DNA of 64,000 nucleotides from Rhizophagus irregularis (taxonomy: Eukaryota; Glomeromycota; Glomeromycetes; Glomerales; Glomeraceae): the NCBI RefSeq assembly GCF_026210795.1, contig NC_089437.1:3038001-3102000 (forward strand), written 5' to 3'. The notes below the pieces were generated by a model. The model was not told the DNA's origin. It did not search any database and was given only the letters and a program-made list of their open reading frames with translations. The translations under genes and the position numbers were made by a program. Positions 46,926 through 58,804 of this stretch are shown one piece after another (within the stretch, counting starts at the first letter, position 1; each line of letters starts with the position of its first letter).

Positions 46926-49900
46926 CACTTTATACGCCTGTTTAAAACTTGCTGATGTGAGTGAAAATTTAACATTTGATCTTAAACAGCCTAATGATTT
47001 AGGTAATGAGAGGGAAAATGAAAGAAATATTGAAGAACAACAAAACGAAAGTGATAATGAAGAGGAAAAAGATGTAGATGAAAAAAGTAGTAGTTCCAAA
47101 CACAGCTGGGTTTAGAACCATTTTACTTATGACAATACTGTAAAGAAAGCTCGGTGTAATCATTGTAAAACTCTTATTTCTAATAATAAGGGTAGTACTA
47201 GTGACATATCAAGTCATGTGAGATCCAAATATAGATTATTAATAGATGAAAATGATAATTCAAATAAAAATAAAAAACAAATTACATTGCAAGAATCCTT
47301 ACAGAATTCTGCTGAAATTATGGTAAATCACTAAATCTAATTATTAAAATTCAAAATCTTATAATTAATAAATTAATATTTGATTTATTTAATTATTTAG
47401 CTATATAATGAAGATAATTTCTGAAAATTACTTATACGTTATGTAGTAATGGAGGATCATTCTTTTCTTAATATTGAATCTAAAGATTTTCACAACTTAA
47501 TTCATCTTTTACGAAAGGATGCATCAATCCCATCAGCAGATATTATCAAAAAGGAAATTATAAATACTTTTAATAATGGTATAAAAGAAATTCGTAAGGT
47601 TTTGCAGGTATATAAATGGGTTTTTATTTTTATTTTTATAAATTTTTATAAATAATTAAAATAGAAAATTAATTTTTATAGGAAGTAAGTGGTAAGATAT
47701 CTTTTATAATTGATGCTTAGACATCATCAAATTCAATATCTTTCTTTTCAGATATTACTGCCCGTTGGATTTCAGATGAATGGGAATTAAAAAATATTTT
47801 GTTAGATTTTGTTAAACTTGAAGGGTCACATTCAGGAAAAAATATTAAAGAATTTTTTCTCAAAAGTCTTAAAGATTTTGGGATTATGACTAAGGTTAGT
47901 TTTTATAAATAATTAATTTAAATCATTTTGTAAAGTTATAACAGAATAATTAAATAAATACTTTTTTATAGATACTTAGTATTACAACTGATAATGCCAG
48001 TAACAATAATACCTTTCTTGAAGAAGTTTCAAATGAACTTGCAGAAAAAAATATAGAATTTGATAATGTTAACCAACATGTCCGTTGTTTGGCCCATATC
48101 ATTAATCTTGCCGCTCAAGAAGCACTTAAATCACTTAAAGCAACTGTGAATATAAGTGAGGATGAATTTTTGAACCAACATGAAAATATTCAAAATAATA
48201 ATAATCAAGTTGAAGTGGTTGGAAGTATTTTATGCAAGGTAAATAATTTTTTAATATTATTTGATAACTTAATTAATAATATTTAATTCGTAATCCATGT
48301 ACCAATTGGACCACCCCTTAAATCTGCATTTCCAATATAGGAATATCCACCAATTTTTAATCGAATAAATTGAAATTTTTAATGAAAAAACTTTGACATT
48401 TGCTTTATTTTATTAAAGTATCAAAAATAACTCTTAAAAAAGTCAAACTTTCACCAATAAACTTTAAATTTCTTCAAATCGTAATTTGTGTAACCATCGA
48501 CACAAAACCGAAAATTTTTTTCACTTAATAATTTGAAAATAAATGCTTTAAATATGTTTAGAACTAATATTTTAAGATAAAATTACCATTTTTAAATTCC
48601 TAAAGATTGATTTATAAAAGTTTCATATAGGCATTAAAAATGGGAAAATGGATTATTGTTAGTTAACCTTAAAATAGGAAATATTTTTACATTTATTATA
48701 TCATTTTTTTTTTAATATTCTATTAATATATGTCCAAAGTATATATGTGTGAATTTTGAGACTTCTTGCTAGTACTTTTATTAGAAAAAAAAATGATAAA
48801 TAATTTTTACTAAAATTTCGCTAATTGATGATATTTAAAAGCAATTTGCAAAATTTTGAGTTTTGAAATACTTAAATTTATATTTTTACAAAATAGATTT
48901 AATCTCTAAGTTTTTTTTTAAAAAAAAATTTAATTGGTTTGGCTAAAAATTGACCGACTTTACTTTTTTTGGAAGTGGAGATTTGATTTTGCCGATCACT
49001 AGGTCCGATTCATTCGTGGATCAGCAATTAATAATATTTAAATAAATTATAAATATAGCTTCGTACTCTTATTTGTAAAATAAGAGTACTTCCCAACAAA
49101 GAGAAAAATTCAGTGCTCAATGTAAAGTTGCAGATATTCCTGATAAAATGGTCATATTAGATGTAAGGACTTTCGGTGGAATTCTACTTTTGATATGTTG
49201 GTTAGAACGAGAATTAAAAGAAGTAAGATTATTCATTATTGTACTCAAATTTTTATTTATTATAATAAAAACAAGAATTAAATTAATCTATTAATTATTA
49301 CCATAGCCATTAAATACATTAAGTAATAGTGATATAAATCTTCGTTCTTTTATACTTAACGAAAAAGAATGGGAATGCGCTTTGCAGAAATTGAACTAAT
49401 ATTAAAGGTAAATTATAATTTATAAATTTAAAAAACTGAAGGTATTTTTAATATAACATTTATTTATAATTTATAACTTATAATTAGGGTTTTTCTAAAG
49501 CAACAAAGCAAATATGTGCTGAAACTTATCCAACAATAGCTTATGTAATACCATATTATAATATTTTGTTAAGTAGATTAGAAGATTTTCGGGATTCACC
49601 TGGACGTTGCAAAGAAGGAAAAGTGAGTTTAAACTTTAGATTATATTTGATTTTTAAATTCTTATATTAATTATATTTTTATATATATAGGAAGCAGCAA
49701 GCAATGCAATTAGGAAACTACTAGAATACTATGATAAAACTGATACATCTATATATACTATTTCCTTAGGTAAGTTGTTAATTGTAAATCATTTAAGTAT
49801 GAATTTAATTTTAAAATTATAATATTTTTATTTTTAATAGTTCTAGATCCACGACTTAAAATTCAATACATGAAAGATCAAAAATGGGATAAGCGATGGA

Positions 49901-50526
49901 TTGAATCAGCAAGGAAAAAAGTATTAATTTAATTTTTTTTTTTGTATTTTAAATTTTATTTTATTTTCATTATACTTTTTATTTCAATAGGTGCTTGAAA
50001 TTTATAAGGGAAAATATGTACCAATAGAAATTAACAACATTAACAATGAATATGATTCATCTGATGAGGATCTTATCACTCATATTTTCAAATGACGACG
50101 TGTTAAAAAATCAAATGAATTTGAAACATTTATCAAAGGTAATCGTGCAAGTCTTGTGATACATTAAATTGGTGGAAGGTAAAAAAATATTTTAAATACT
50201 ATCATTTGTTTATTTAAAATTAGAATATTATTATATTTTAATTTTATTAATATTTAATAGCGACACAAAGAAGAGTTTTCAAACCTAGCAAATATGGCAA
50301 AGGATTATTTAGGAATCCCAGGTATATCTTTCTGTTCTATTTTATTATCATTAAGTATTATTTTTAATTAATTTTTCTTTATATTTTAGCCACAAGTGTA
50401 CCTTCAGAAAGAGTATTTTCAAGTGCTGCAGATGTAGTAACATCAGATAGAGCACGTCTTGCTCCAGAAACAATACGTGCTATTATGTGTTTAAAACATT
50501 GGTATCGTTCAGGTATTTTAGATTAA
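46926..50526 (+). pseudogene. hAT transposase (BED finger, dimerisation domain), broken
   Basis: Multi-exon gene: exons about 46957-47322, 47401-47607, 47682-47894, 47972-48238, then 49060-50526 in pieces; introns are GT..AG. The N-terminus is acidic. The BED finger is at 47125-47240 (RCNHCKTLISNN ... SSHVRSKYRL); its last His is Tyr. Then ITLQESLQNS, LIHLLRKDASIPSADIIKKE, ITARWISDEWELKNILLDF, ITTDNASNNNTFLEE, VRCLAHIINLAAQEALK, the RWNSTFDML region (49165-49200, frameshifted), CAETYPTIAYVIPYYN and LDPRLKIQYMKDQKWDKRW. The C-terminus is PSERVFSSAADVVTSDRARL and RAIMCLKHWYRSGILD, the hAT dimerisation domain. Stops replace Trp after SWV and in IDA*TSS, and Arg in DNF*KLL. It cannot make an intact transposase. 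Confidence 0.88.
48283..49031. mobile_element. Foldback element in a hAT intron
   Basis: 749 bp starting TTAATTCGTAATCCATG and ending GTGGATCAGCAATTAA. Its arms are related to those of the 39791-40907 element (CAATTTTTAATCGAATAAAT, AAAAAACTTTGAC). The 6-bp TAATAT flanks both ends. It lies within the intron after exon ..VGSILCK, so the insertion need not have broken the coding sequence. Confidence 0.75.
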
Positions 50527-50872
50527 TAGTATAGGTCTATAGGAGAATCTTTTTAAAAAAGATTATATATATTAATATGTATTAAAGAATTAAGATTTTA
50601 TAATAAAATTTACATAGGTTTATTATTAAAGGTGATATACAGTATACAGTATATATATATAGTTTTTATAGTTTTTGTAATAAAATAAACATAAATAGTA
50701 AATTTTGGTAAATCGGCATCAGTAATTGGTAATTACTGACCAGTTTCGGTTATACAGTTTACTGATATCGAAAATTCGGTAAATTACCGATTACCGATAC
50801 CAAAATTCGGTTTTGGTTTCAGTATGATTCAAACCGAAACTGAACTGTGCTGATCGGAACCCTAAATATGCA

Positions 50873-51163
50873 ATATACAATAAACGTATATGTAATATAA
50901 ATTTGTCAAATTTACAATAAAAATTAATTTTATTCTTTATAAACAAATCATAATGTAAAATATGTTAATTTAATATTTCTTTCAAAAATGTAATAAATAA
51001 CACATAATTTTAATAATACAGTAATTAAACAAATTTTATATATATATTTAGTGAGGTTAATATTAATCAGAATTGTTATTTTTATGTATATTTAAATAAG
51101 GTTAATATTAATCGGATAAGAATGAATTTTCACAAGAGGTAAGTTTTAGCAACATCTTTTTAT
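50873..51163. other. AT-rich spacer after the hAT
   Basis: Should be the continuation of the MULE 3' flank. No recognisable coding sequence. Confidence 0.35.
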
Positions 51164-51510
51164 TAAAGATATTAACCTTATTAATTATTTTTTAAAAAAT
51201 TTTGGCTATAAGATTTTTATAACCTTAATTAATTATAATATATAAAAATTTTGTATTATAGTTAGTGTTTCAAGACCAGTTTTCGGTCTCTGGTTTTAAA
51301 CCGGTTTAACTAGAGACCGGTTTGAAAAAATTTTCTGTAATAAGATTTTAAACTGGTTTGATATGTCAGATCAGTTTCAATTTATTTAAAAAGGAAATAT
51401 TAGTTAAACTGGTTTTGGTTTCTTTAGGTCAAACCAGTTTGAAACTGATTTTAAAGACTGATTTTAGAGTATTAATTATAGCACTTTTTTGAATTATGAT
51501 TAATATCTTT
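51164..51510. mobile_element. MITE family M1, copy 3, interrupted
   Basis: The ends TAAAGATATTAACC and GATTAATATCTTT match M1 copies 1 and 2 with several transitions. A 213-bp element (51262-51474) is inserted in it. Confidence 0.75.
51262..51474. mobile_element. Small element in MITE M1 (ACCGGTTT repeats)
   Basis: Flanked by ATTATAG on both sides (51255-51261, 51475-51481). The ends TTAGTGTTTC and GAGTATTA are weakly inverted. The interior repeats AAACCGGTTT/AAACCAGTTTGAA motifs in both orientations. hAT-like by duplication length. Confidence 0.6.
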
Positions 51511-51679
51511 GATTTTTATAACAAAGTTATACTATATATTAGATAATATAATCAAGAAAAATTCGTGTAAATTTTTCTTTTTTTAAATATTGATCCAAAT
51601 GTATTATGTCAGACAGATCAGATATCAGCTGACACTGACATCAGGAAATTATATAGTGCGAAAAGTTGCGCAAGTTTAC

Positions 51680-52090
51680 ACATCATAATATTTCGTAAGC
51701 TTCCAGACCCACCGCAAGTTTGCGTAAGCGTAATATTTTGTAACTTTTTAAAATATTTCGAAATATTACGATATGCAAAGCTTCGTAATTTTACGATTTG
51801 TAATATTCCGTAATTTTGCGGTTCGCAATATTTCGTAATTTTACATAATATTTCGTAAGTTTTCAGACCCGCCGCAAGTTTGCGTAAGCGTAATATTTTG
51901 TAACTTTTTAAAATATTTCGAAATATTACTGTATGCAAGGCTTCGTAATTTTACGATTCGTAATATTCCGTAATTTTACTGCGTAATACTTCACAACTTT
52001 TTAAAATATTTTGAAATTCTATGATGCGTAATGTTCCATAATTTGATGATTCGTAATATTCTGTGATTTTACACAACTTAATATTTCGTA
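51680..52090. repeat. Left subterminal repeats of composite element
   Basis: Two copies of a 160-bp unit (from 51688 and 51848) each with AATATTTCGTAAG.TT.CAGACCC, CGCAAGTTTGCGTAAGCG and TATTTCGAAATATTAC, followed by decayed copies. Rich in short palindromes. The minus-strand ORF 51618-51938 is a repeat artefact. Confidence 0.8.
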
Positions 52091-52279
52091 ATATTTCAAA
52101 ATATTTCGATAAATAATACTTCATTTTCTGTACTATAAGTTTATATAATGTATGTTTTATTAGATATAATTTTATTAAACCATAAAAAATTACAAGTATT
52201 TATTAATATATACAGAATACATAAAAGTAAAAAAAAGAAAGAGTAGAGTAACAATATTATTAGACGTAAAAAGAAGAGA

Positions 52280-52760
52280 AACAGCTATAGTAACGTTAGT
52301 ATTAGATATAAAGATAAAAGAAATATTGTTATTATTGTTAGTATTAAGGTAAAAAGAGTTAAAGAAACAGTAAAAGGAGTAAAAGAAAGCATGGATATTA
52401 TCGTTAGTATTAAAGTACAAGTAAAAAGAAATAAAGGAAACGTAGATAGTATTGTTAGTATTACGACGTAAAGTAACAAAGAGGTAAAAAAAAACGCGTT
52501 AATATTAAAATAATTAGTATTAATAAATAAATATTTCTATCCTTGCAAAGTAATTGAACAAAAGAATAAAGAAATAAAGAGAAAGGAAAAAATAAACATG
52601 TTGTTAGTATTGTTAGTATCGTTAGTATTAAAGTACAAGTAAAAAGGAATAAAGGAAACATGGATATTATTGTTAGTATTACGATACAAAATAACAAAGA
52701 GGTAAAAAAAAATGAAAATAATTAGTATTAATAAACAAATATTTCTATACCTGCAAAGCA
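52280..52760 (-). repeat. AATACTAAC-rich tandem region
   Basis: On the minus strand AATACTAAC, a perfect fungal branch-point sequence, recurs at least eight times at irregular spacing with pyrimidine-rich stretches between. A 150-200 bp block is duplicated (52385-52560 and 52600-52765). No AG/GT exon signals are evident, unlike arrays B-D. The ORFs here (52190-52761, minus) are low-complexity Asn/Leu/Phe reads. Confidence 0.55.
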
Positions 52761-53379
52761 ATAAATTATGAAATATATGTAAATATATTGTATATAATTA
52801 AAGAAATAATAGAAAGAAGAGACAAAAAAATTAAAAATATTGAACAAAAGAATAAAGAAATAAGAAACAAAAATAAATAAGACAAAAACGCGTGCATGAT
52901 TAAATGATTAAATGATTAAATCACATGCAAGGATCAGCCTAATTTGATTGGCCAGAAAATACGATATCGTAAAATTACGGAAATCCGCATTTTAAAAAAT
53001 CACAGAAATTGTATATGCACAATTACTAAATATTATCCCCTCGTGATAAATTAAAAATTATCAACACAAATTCAACACAAATTTAACAAATTTAACGAAA
53101 TTTGGCCAAAATTAACAAAATTTTACCAGAATTATCAACACAAATTGAACACAAATTGAACACAAATTTCAGCCACGATTTATTTATGTCACACCCATGT
53201 TGTTAAGAATTAATAACCATTTTATTTATTAAAACTATATTAATTATGGTAAAAAAAATGCTATTACGTGTGATATATATAAAAAATAATATTTATTTCC
53301 TATGCAACCCATAATTCTCTAATAAACTATTTACATACCGACCTTTCTCCTCCGTGTTATAAGAGTCAATAGAAAGTAT

Positions 53380-54684
53380 ATCATCGTCAGCTATGCCATC
53401 ATTGGCCGCACCATCGTTGGCCGCATCATCGTTAGCACCGGATCGTTAGGCTACCGTCGTTAATCCTTCCATCATCAGCTGCACCTGCTCTATCGTCAGC
53501 TGCTCTATCACCACCATCGTCTACATCATTACCATCATGAGAATCATCGTCCGAATGTGTAAATTTATCCCTATTTTCCAACTTTTGCTAAAAATCAATA
53601 AATAAATAAATAAACTGTAATTCAAATAATTCACATTTTGCAAATTGTAAATTAAAAACTTACTAAGTTGTTGATTATCTTCGACTTCATTATACTTTCG
53701 CTCATTTGAATGTTTTGATTATTAGGATTTAAGTACGTTTCACATATGCTAATCGCATACGCTATTTGTGTTTTTGAGGGATTTTTATTTACTTTTCGCA
53801 ACTTATCGAATTATCGCTTGACATATATGTCGTAGGTTGCATCTTTAACCTTTTTAAATAGGTTGTTGTAACATCTTTTCACCTCCGCCTTACTCTTCCA
53901 TTCCTGAATCTTTGACGGACTAGCCTGAGTGTTAATAGACGGTAATTTATGCCCAATCGCGAAAACAGAATACATAACGTCTTTAACGCTACAGCGTGAA
54001 TGTCCCTCGTATGCTTCATGTTGTTGTCTAACTATTAAAAAAAAATGTTAGTATGAAATTTAATAAAATTCATAATTGCTTTAACTTACAGTCGGGGCAA
54101 TTTTTTTTTCGAAAAAAATAATCCATTGATTTTTTTTGAACTGGCGCATAAATTCGGATTTTCGTCTTTTAAATATTTTTCGGTAGCGAGTTTGTCTCGT
54201 CTTGCGAAGAATAAACAAAATTTTCAAATAAAATTTTTGACACTGCTAACGAGCTCCTAATCAAACGAGGTTAGCATTTCAGGTTTACATTAAATAATAT
54301 TCATCTTTATTACCTTTACATACTCCGGATCTATTGTATTATTATTATTTTTGTTATTATCGTTGAGCTTTTTTTCTATGCTTCGAGAGACGGGTTTCGA
54401 ATTTTTTTGTCTGGTGATAAGAACTTCAAGCTTAGAAATTATCTGCGAATTGGTTCTTAATAGTTTTTCTATTGTTTTTTTATTAACTTTAACAATAAAA
54501 TATAATTTAACTATATATTATATAATTTCTTTTTATAAAAAATATGATACGTATCGTATCGTATATACCTCAAGCGCTATCGTCGGATATTAACTCTCTT
54601 CACCGCTTCGCTACCCTCAGTACTACGTTTTGAAAATCTTTCATTATCGTCAATTCTTCGTTTCTCGCCACGCTTTGTAGCCAT
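53380..54684 (-). pseudogene. Accessory ORF of the Plavaka-type element, unrecognised
   Basis: Starts ATG at 54684 (MATKRGEKRRIDDNERFSKR) and reads toward a TAG after VNIRR, likely a mutated CAG. Further exons: LLRTNSQIISKLEVLITRQK with an Asn-rich segment (54490-54320), RRDKLATEKYLKDENPNL (~54200), HSRCSVKDVMYSVFAIGHKL and PSKIQEWKSKAEVKRCYNNL (54010-53850), SKTQIAYAISICETYLNP (~53760) and an Asp-rich tail FTHSDDDSHDGNDVDDGGD (53560-53490). I do not recognise any domain. The basic N-terminus and acidic tail suggest a nuclear or DNA-associated protein. It diverges from the transposase within the same long TIRs, so it is probably a second protein of the transposon. At least two stops interrupt it. 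Confidence 0.5.
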
Positions 54685-55317
54685 TATGATAATAAATTTG
54701 AAACGAAAATATGAGAAAAAGGAGGAAATATATGAGAAAAAAGAGGAAATATATGAGAAAAAGGTGAACTAGAAAATTCGAAAAGGATGAGGAAAAAGGG
54801 GGAAATACATGAATCAGAAATTCAGAAAAAGGAGGCAAGCTGTCATAAGGTAATTTCCGCCATTCTATACTAAAAGAAAAAAAACTTGCGAAATATTGCG
54901 AAAAATGGATGAACTAATGCGAAATATTACGAAAAATAAATGTACTAATGCAAAAATTTTGCATCGTGATATTACGAAAAAATATTGTAACACTTTCATA
55001 AGAGAACTTTAAAAAAAAACTCTCGTAAAAGCACATAGTACAATCGAAATATTAATCAAATCCAATTTATAAAAAAATAACATGTTACACATGTTGCTTT
55101 TATGCATGGAAAAAAAAGTTGCAGCCAGTGAACTCATTTGGCTGATCAGATTGATAGTGATTTTGAGCGCTTATAACCTGATTATCGCATAAATTTGTGG
55201 CTGATCATCCGTCCATTATTGTAAAAGTGATTTGCGATTAAGCCAATAAATTTGCGGCTGATTATCAGATGATTAGCCGATTGAATAAGCCATCCGAATT
55301 CAAACACTGCCCGTTAC

Positions 55318-55530
55318 AGCAAATTCAAAATATGCGAAACACTCAGCACTTTTGCTGTCAGATTCACTTGGCAGGTTGCCGGCAAATTGAAATAGTAAAT
55401 AAAATAATAAACAATATTTATATGGTACATCATAAACTTGTTACATTTATTTTTAGATTTGCCAAGTAAGCTACACGGCAAGTTCCCGACAGCAAAATTG
55501 CTGAGTGTTTCGCATATTTTAAATTTTGCT
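55318..55530. mobile_element. 213-bp MITE with long inverted repeats
   Basis: The left arm AGCAAATTCAAAATATGCGA..CACTCAGCAC..TTTGCTGTC (42 bp) is inverted at 55488-55530. Further inward, GATTCACTTGGCA pairs loosely with TGCCAAGTAAGC. It lies between the two ORFs of the Plavaka-type element. The ORFs across it are palindrome artefacts. Confidence 0.75.
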
Positions 55531-55778
55531 ATAATGCGTAAAATTGCGAATGATTCCGCGATATTAGCCACCAGATTCTTACAGCCAGTTCCATTCATTA
55601 ATGCGTAAATTTGCGTAGTCGTGTCTATTCAAATAACTCAATCAATTGTAATCCATTCAATTAATTCATTAAATTTTTACAATGAATTTGCAATATAATT
55701 TTATTAGACACATAATCTCATATAAATTAAATAGTGAATTGATACTTTTCATCAAATTTGACGCGTTAATTTAGTAAC

Positions 55779-58700
55779 ATGAGTTTCAAATGCCCCCTTT
55801 GTATGCGAATATTCAATCAACGCTTTACATATACTTCACGCATGCAAAAATGCTTAAAAAATGTAGAAGTAGAAGTAGAAGATGATGATGATAATAATGA
55901 TAGTGAAAAATATAGCAGTGAAATGGATACGAAAAGTAATCTAAGTAGTGAATATGAAAATGATAAAGTTGAGGTAATTATGTTATTCCAGATTATTCTT
56001 TTTAAAGAAAAAGCTCAATAATTATGTTATTCCAGATTATTCTTTTTAAAGAAAAAGCTCAAATTATACTAACTCATTTTGGTTTATAATTTTAGGTGGA
56101 TGATGATAATAATGTACTGAAAATATGTCGATTTGAGAGTATTGGAAGTGCAATATCGAAATGAGCGGCAGAAGATAGTAACTTTGAAAATATATTAGAT
56201 TCATCTGAAGAGCCTGAAATTTTTGAAGAACCCAAAAATCTCAATACCAAAACTTGCACAGAATTTCCTAATGATGCTTATAAAGATCTAATGTTATTAG
56301 TAACGAAATATAAAATAAACAATAAAGGTGGTAATGAAATAATACGTTTTTTTAATAAACATTCAAATCTTACAGAATCACCATTACCAAAAAATATTGA
56401 ACAGGGACGAGCATTTATGAATAATATGCAGTTTTCTAATTTAGAATTTAGTAAAGTTCTTATAACAAAACGCTAAGGATAAAGATTATTTTCTTTATTA
56501 TCAAAACTTAATACAGTCATCAAAAATATCTTAACTGTTCCCGACATAACACAAAATTTTGCGCTATCTTACGAAAACTATGAGGTAAATAGTAAATATT
56601 AGTTAATTCAATAATTTAAATAATATTTATTTTAATTTATTTATATTATTTTATAGTATAATAGAGAAAGTATTTACAGCGAACAAAACACTGGAAAATG
56701 GTGGAAAACTACGCAAGAATCCTTACCTACTGGTTCCAAATTATTATCAATTATTTTATATTTTGATGCAACAACTACAGATACATTAGGAAAAAGTCAA
56801 TTGCATCCAATATATATTTCATTAGGCAATATCCCAATATGGCGTCGTAATAAACAGGATGCAAAGCAACTTTTGGGATATTTACCAATTTTAGAAACTG
56901 CAAATAAAGATCTGGTTCGTGATACCTTTCATAAATCTTTACGTCATTTACTAGAACCAATTATTTTATTAAAAGATGGTATAGACCTTTTTATAAATAA
57001 TGAAAATACCTGGTTTTATCCTAGAGTTTCAACTATTATTGCAGATTGGCCAGAAGCCGCAAGTTTTTGTTTAGTTTATATATCCTCCAATTCAAGCCTT
57101 CCATGTCACTCCTGTTTAATTAAAAGGGACAATCTTGCAAATATAAACTTATCGGTTAATGATGTAATACTAAGAACTCATGATGAAATGCGTAAATATT
57201 TTGAAAATGATACACAAAAATCTGTTTGCATAGAATCTGTACCTAATTTTTTTTGGGATTTGCCGTAAGTATGCAAAAGTAGAAATAATTATAATAACAT
57301 ATATATATATTAATTATAAATATTTATATTATCAAGGAATATAAATATCTACTTGGCTACTGTTCCTAACAGAATGCATCATTTAGATTTGGGTTTATTT
57401 CGTTATCAAATTATCTTCACGTGCGATATCTTAAAATTGCAACATGTTAATGGTAATAAATTAGTTGAAGAAGTAGATCGCCGTCTAGCAGCAATTCCAC
57501 GTTTTCCCGCCATTAAAATTTTTTCCAATGGACTGCAGTCAATTGCAAGATTAACTGCTAATGAATATCGAAGTTTGATGAAAGTCATGATATTTGTTAT
57601 TGATAATTTATATGATGAAAATAATAACGAAGTAGATAATTTTGTAAATAATGATGATCTTGTGAAATTGTACGAATATTGGAATGAAATGTATATTTTA
57701 AGTAGATATGAAGAATTTAGTGAAAGTGACTTGGAGAAATTTAATGTATGTATTAAAATTTTAGTAAAATTGAAAATTTAAATTAAATAAATTAAATTAA
57801 CATTTAAATTTTAGGATGCAATACATAGATGGGCGCGGATGTTTGTCGAGGCTTTTAAATTTGTTTCTCCTTCCAATTTGAAGTTGCCTAAATTGCATTC
57901 ATGGGTTTATCACATTATTGACTCAATACGATCTTATGGTGCAATAAATGGCTATACCACAGAAACTTACGAAAGTCTCCACAAATATTTCGTTAAAATA
58001 CCCTACCGAATTAGCAATAAAAAAGATGTCGAACCTCAGCTTTTACGAACTGTAAGTATTTGGAAATTTATTTATTGTATATATTTATTATATAACTTAA
58101 GATGGAAATTAAATTAATAGATAAAACGTCAAGCAATATCTATTAGAATGTCTCAACATTCAGTGAATCCGGCAAAAACACTCGCACTTGTAAATTTTCT
58201 GCAAGACTCTTTGATTTCTCTTTACAAGATGCAAATACATTTTTTAATGAAAAAAAGATTCCGTAGACAATAAAATGCAGACCGGTTTTGCTAGATTTAT
58301 AAGTTGTCTGGATTCATATCTAGATTTACTTGATGGGTTCACAATTATTGGTGGCTTTAAAGAATAAACATATACGGATCGTAAGCATGGAAAATGGTGC
58401 CATAATGCGTGCTACAAACAGGTATCATAATAAAGTATGGTTTAGCGACATAGCTATTTCAATGGATTCTGAAGAATCAAATGATTATATATCAGACAAA
58501 GGACTTTGTTATGGACAGGTATTTTTCCAATTTATGTAATAATTTATTATAAAGTATTAATAAATATTTATTATTTATAGGCCTTATTGTTAGCAGAAGT
58601 ATTAACAGACCCACCGCTAAATCTCGCATTAATTCAATGGATACGATTTTAAATCTAAAAGGAACCCATATTTATATGGATGTCCTCACTTAAAATTGAT

Positions 58701-58804
58701 AGAATTATATAACTTTGTAGTTATAGAGTCTATACAGGTGTCGTTCATTATAAGCACTAGATTTGATAAACAAAATGAATATTTCGTAAATAAATATATT
58801 TTTT
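55779..58804 (+). pseudogene. Plavaka/KDZ-type transposase relic
   Basis: Exons: 55779-55973, 56096-56584, 56657-57264, 57337-57745, 57815-58051, then 58121 on, with GT..AG introns. It starts MSFKCPLCMRIFNQRFTYTS, a C2H2-like finger, followed by an acidic region. The core reads LLSIILYFDATTTDTLGKSQ with HPIYISLGNIP, STIIADWPEAASFCLVYI with PCHSCLIKRD, ATVPNRMHHLDLGLFRYQII, and PKLHSWVYHIIDSIRSYGAI followed by NGYTTETYESLHK. These match Plavaka/KDZ-group fungal transposases (family assignment from memory of such motifs). The C-terminus includes ENGAIMRATNRYHNKVWFSD and FDKQNEYFVNKYIF. Defects: TGA at SISK*AAED, two TAA after ITKR, TAG at IP*TIK where Trp is expected, and a +1 base at LIQW. Intron 1 has a 42-bp tandem duplication (55977-56061). 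Confidence 0.78.

Larger units (their letters stand above)
43327..46957 (+). mobile_element. Element B nested in the hAT, carrying a mini-exon transcription unit
   Basis: The inverted ends CATCAGCAAGTTTGAAAAGC and, from the right, CATCAGCAAGTTTTAAACAGG are followed on both sides by short ACACC/GTTGATCAAC and GCGTATA motifs. It sits just upstream of the first readable hAT coding exon. No clean target duplication is visible. The interior has a tRNA-like stretch (43604-43665, minus), a TCACGTGAT box (43754-43762), a pyrimidine tract (43830-43990), hairpin arrays and nine mini-exon cassettes, then a unique end (46200-46600). No transposase ORF is present. Confidence 0.65.
42974..50864 (+). mobile_element. 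7.9-kb hAT transposon
   Basis: The ends TAGGGTTCTGATCGGTTTC and, inverted, TAGGGTTCCGATCAGCACAG are followed by subterminal blocks of GGTAATTACCGA-type repeats on both sides. The perfect 8-bp duplication AATATGCA is at 42966-42973 and 50865-50872. It contains a broken hAT transposase gene (about 46957-50526) and two nested elements (43327-46957 and 48283-49031). The insertion lies in the 3' part of the MULE relic, just after a CxxC pair. Confidence 0.95.

Noticed and set aside
51618-51938. 106-residue minus-strand ORF with NILKSYKIL repeats
   Set aside because: Lies within the duplicated 160-bp subterminal repeat; periodic peptide reflects the DNA repeat.
52190-52761. Four minus-strand ORFs resembling membrane proteins
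   Set aside because: Low-complexity Asn/Leu/Phe reads of an AATACTAAC repeat region with no domain or start context.
55269-55598. ORFs on both strands at 55.3-55.6 kb
   Set aside because: Both cross the MITE palindrome and end soon outside it.
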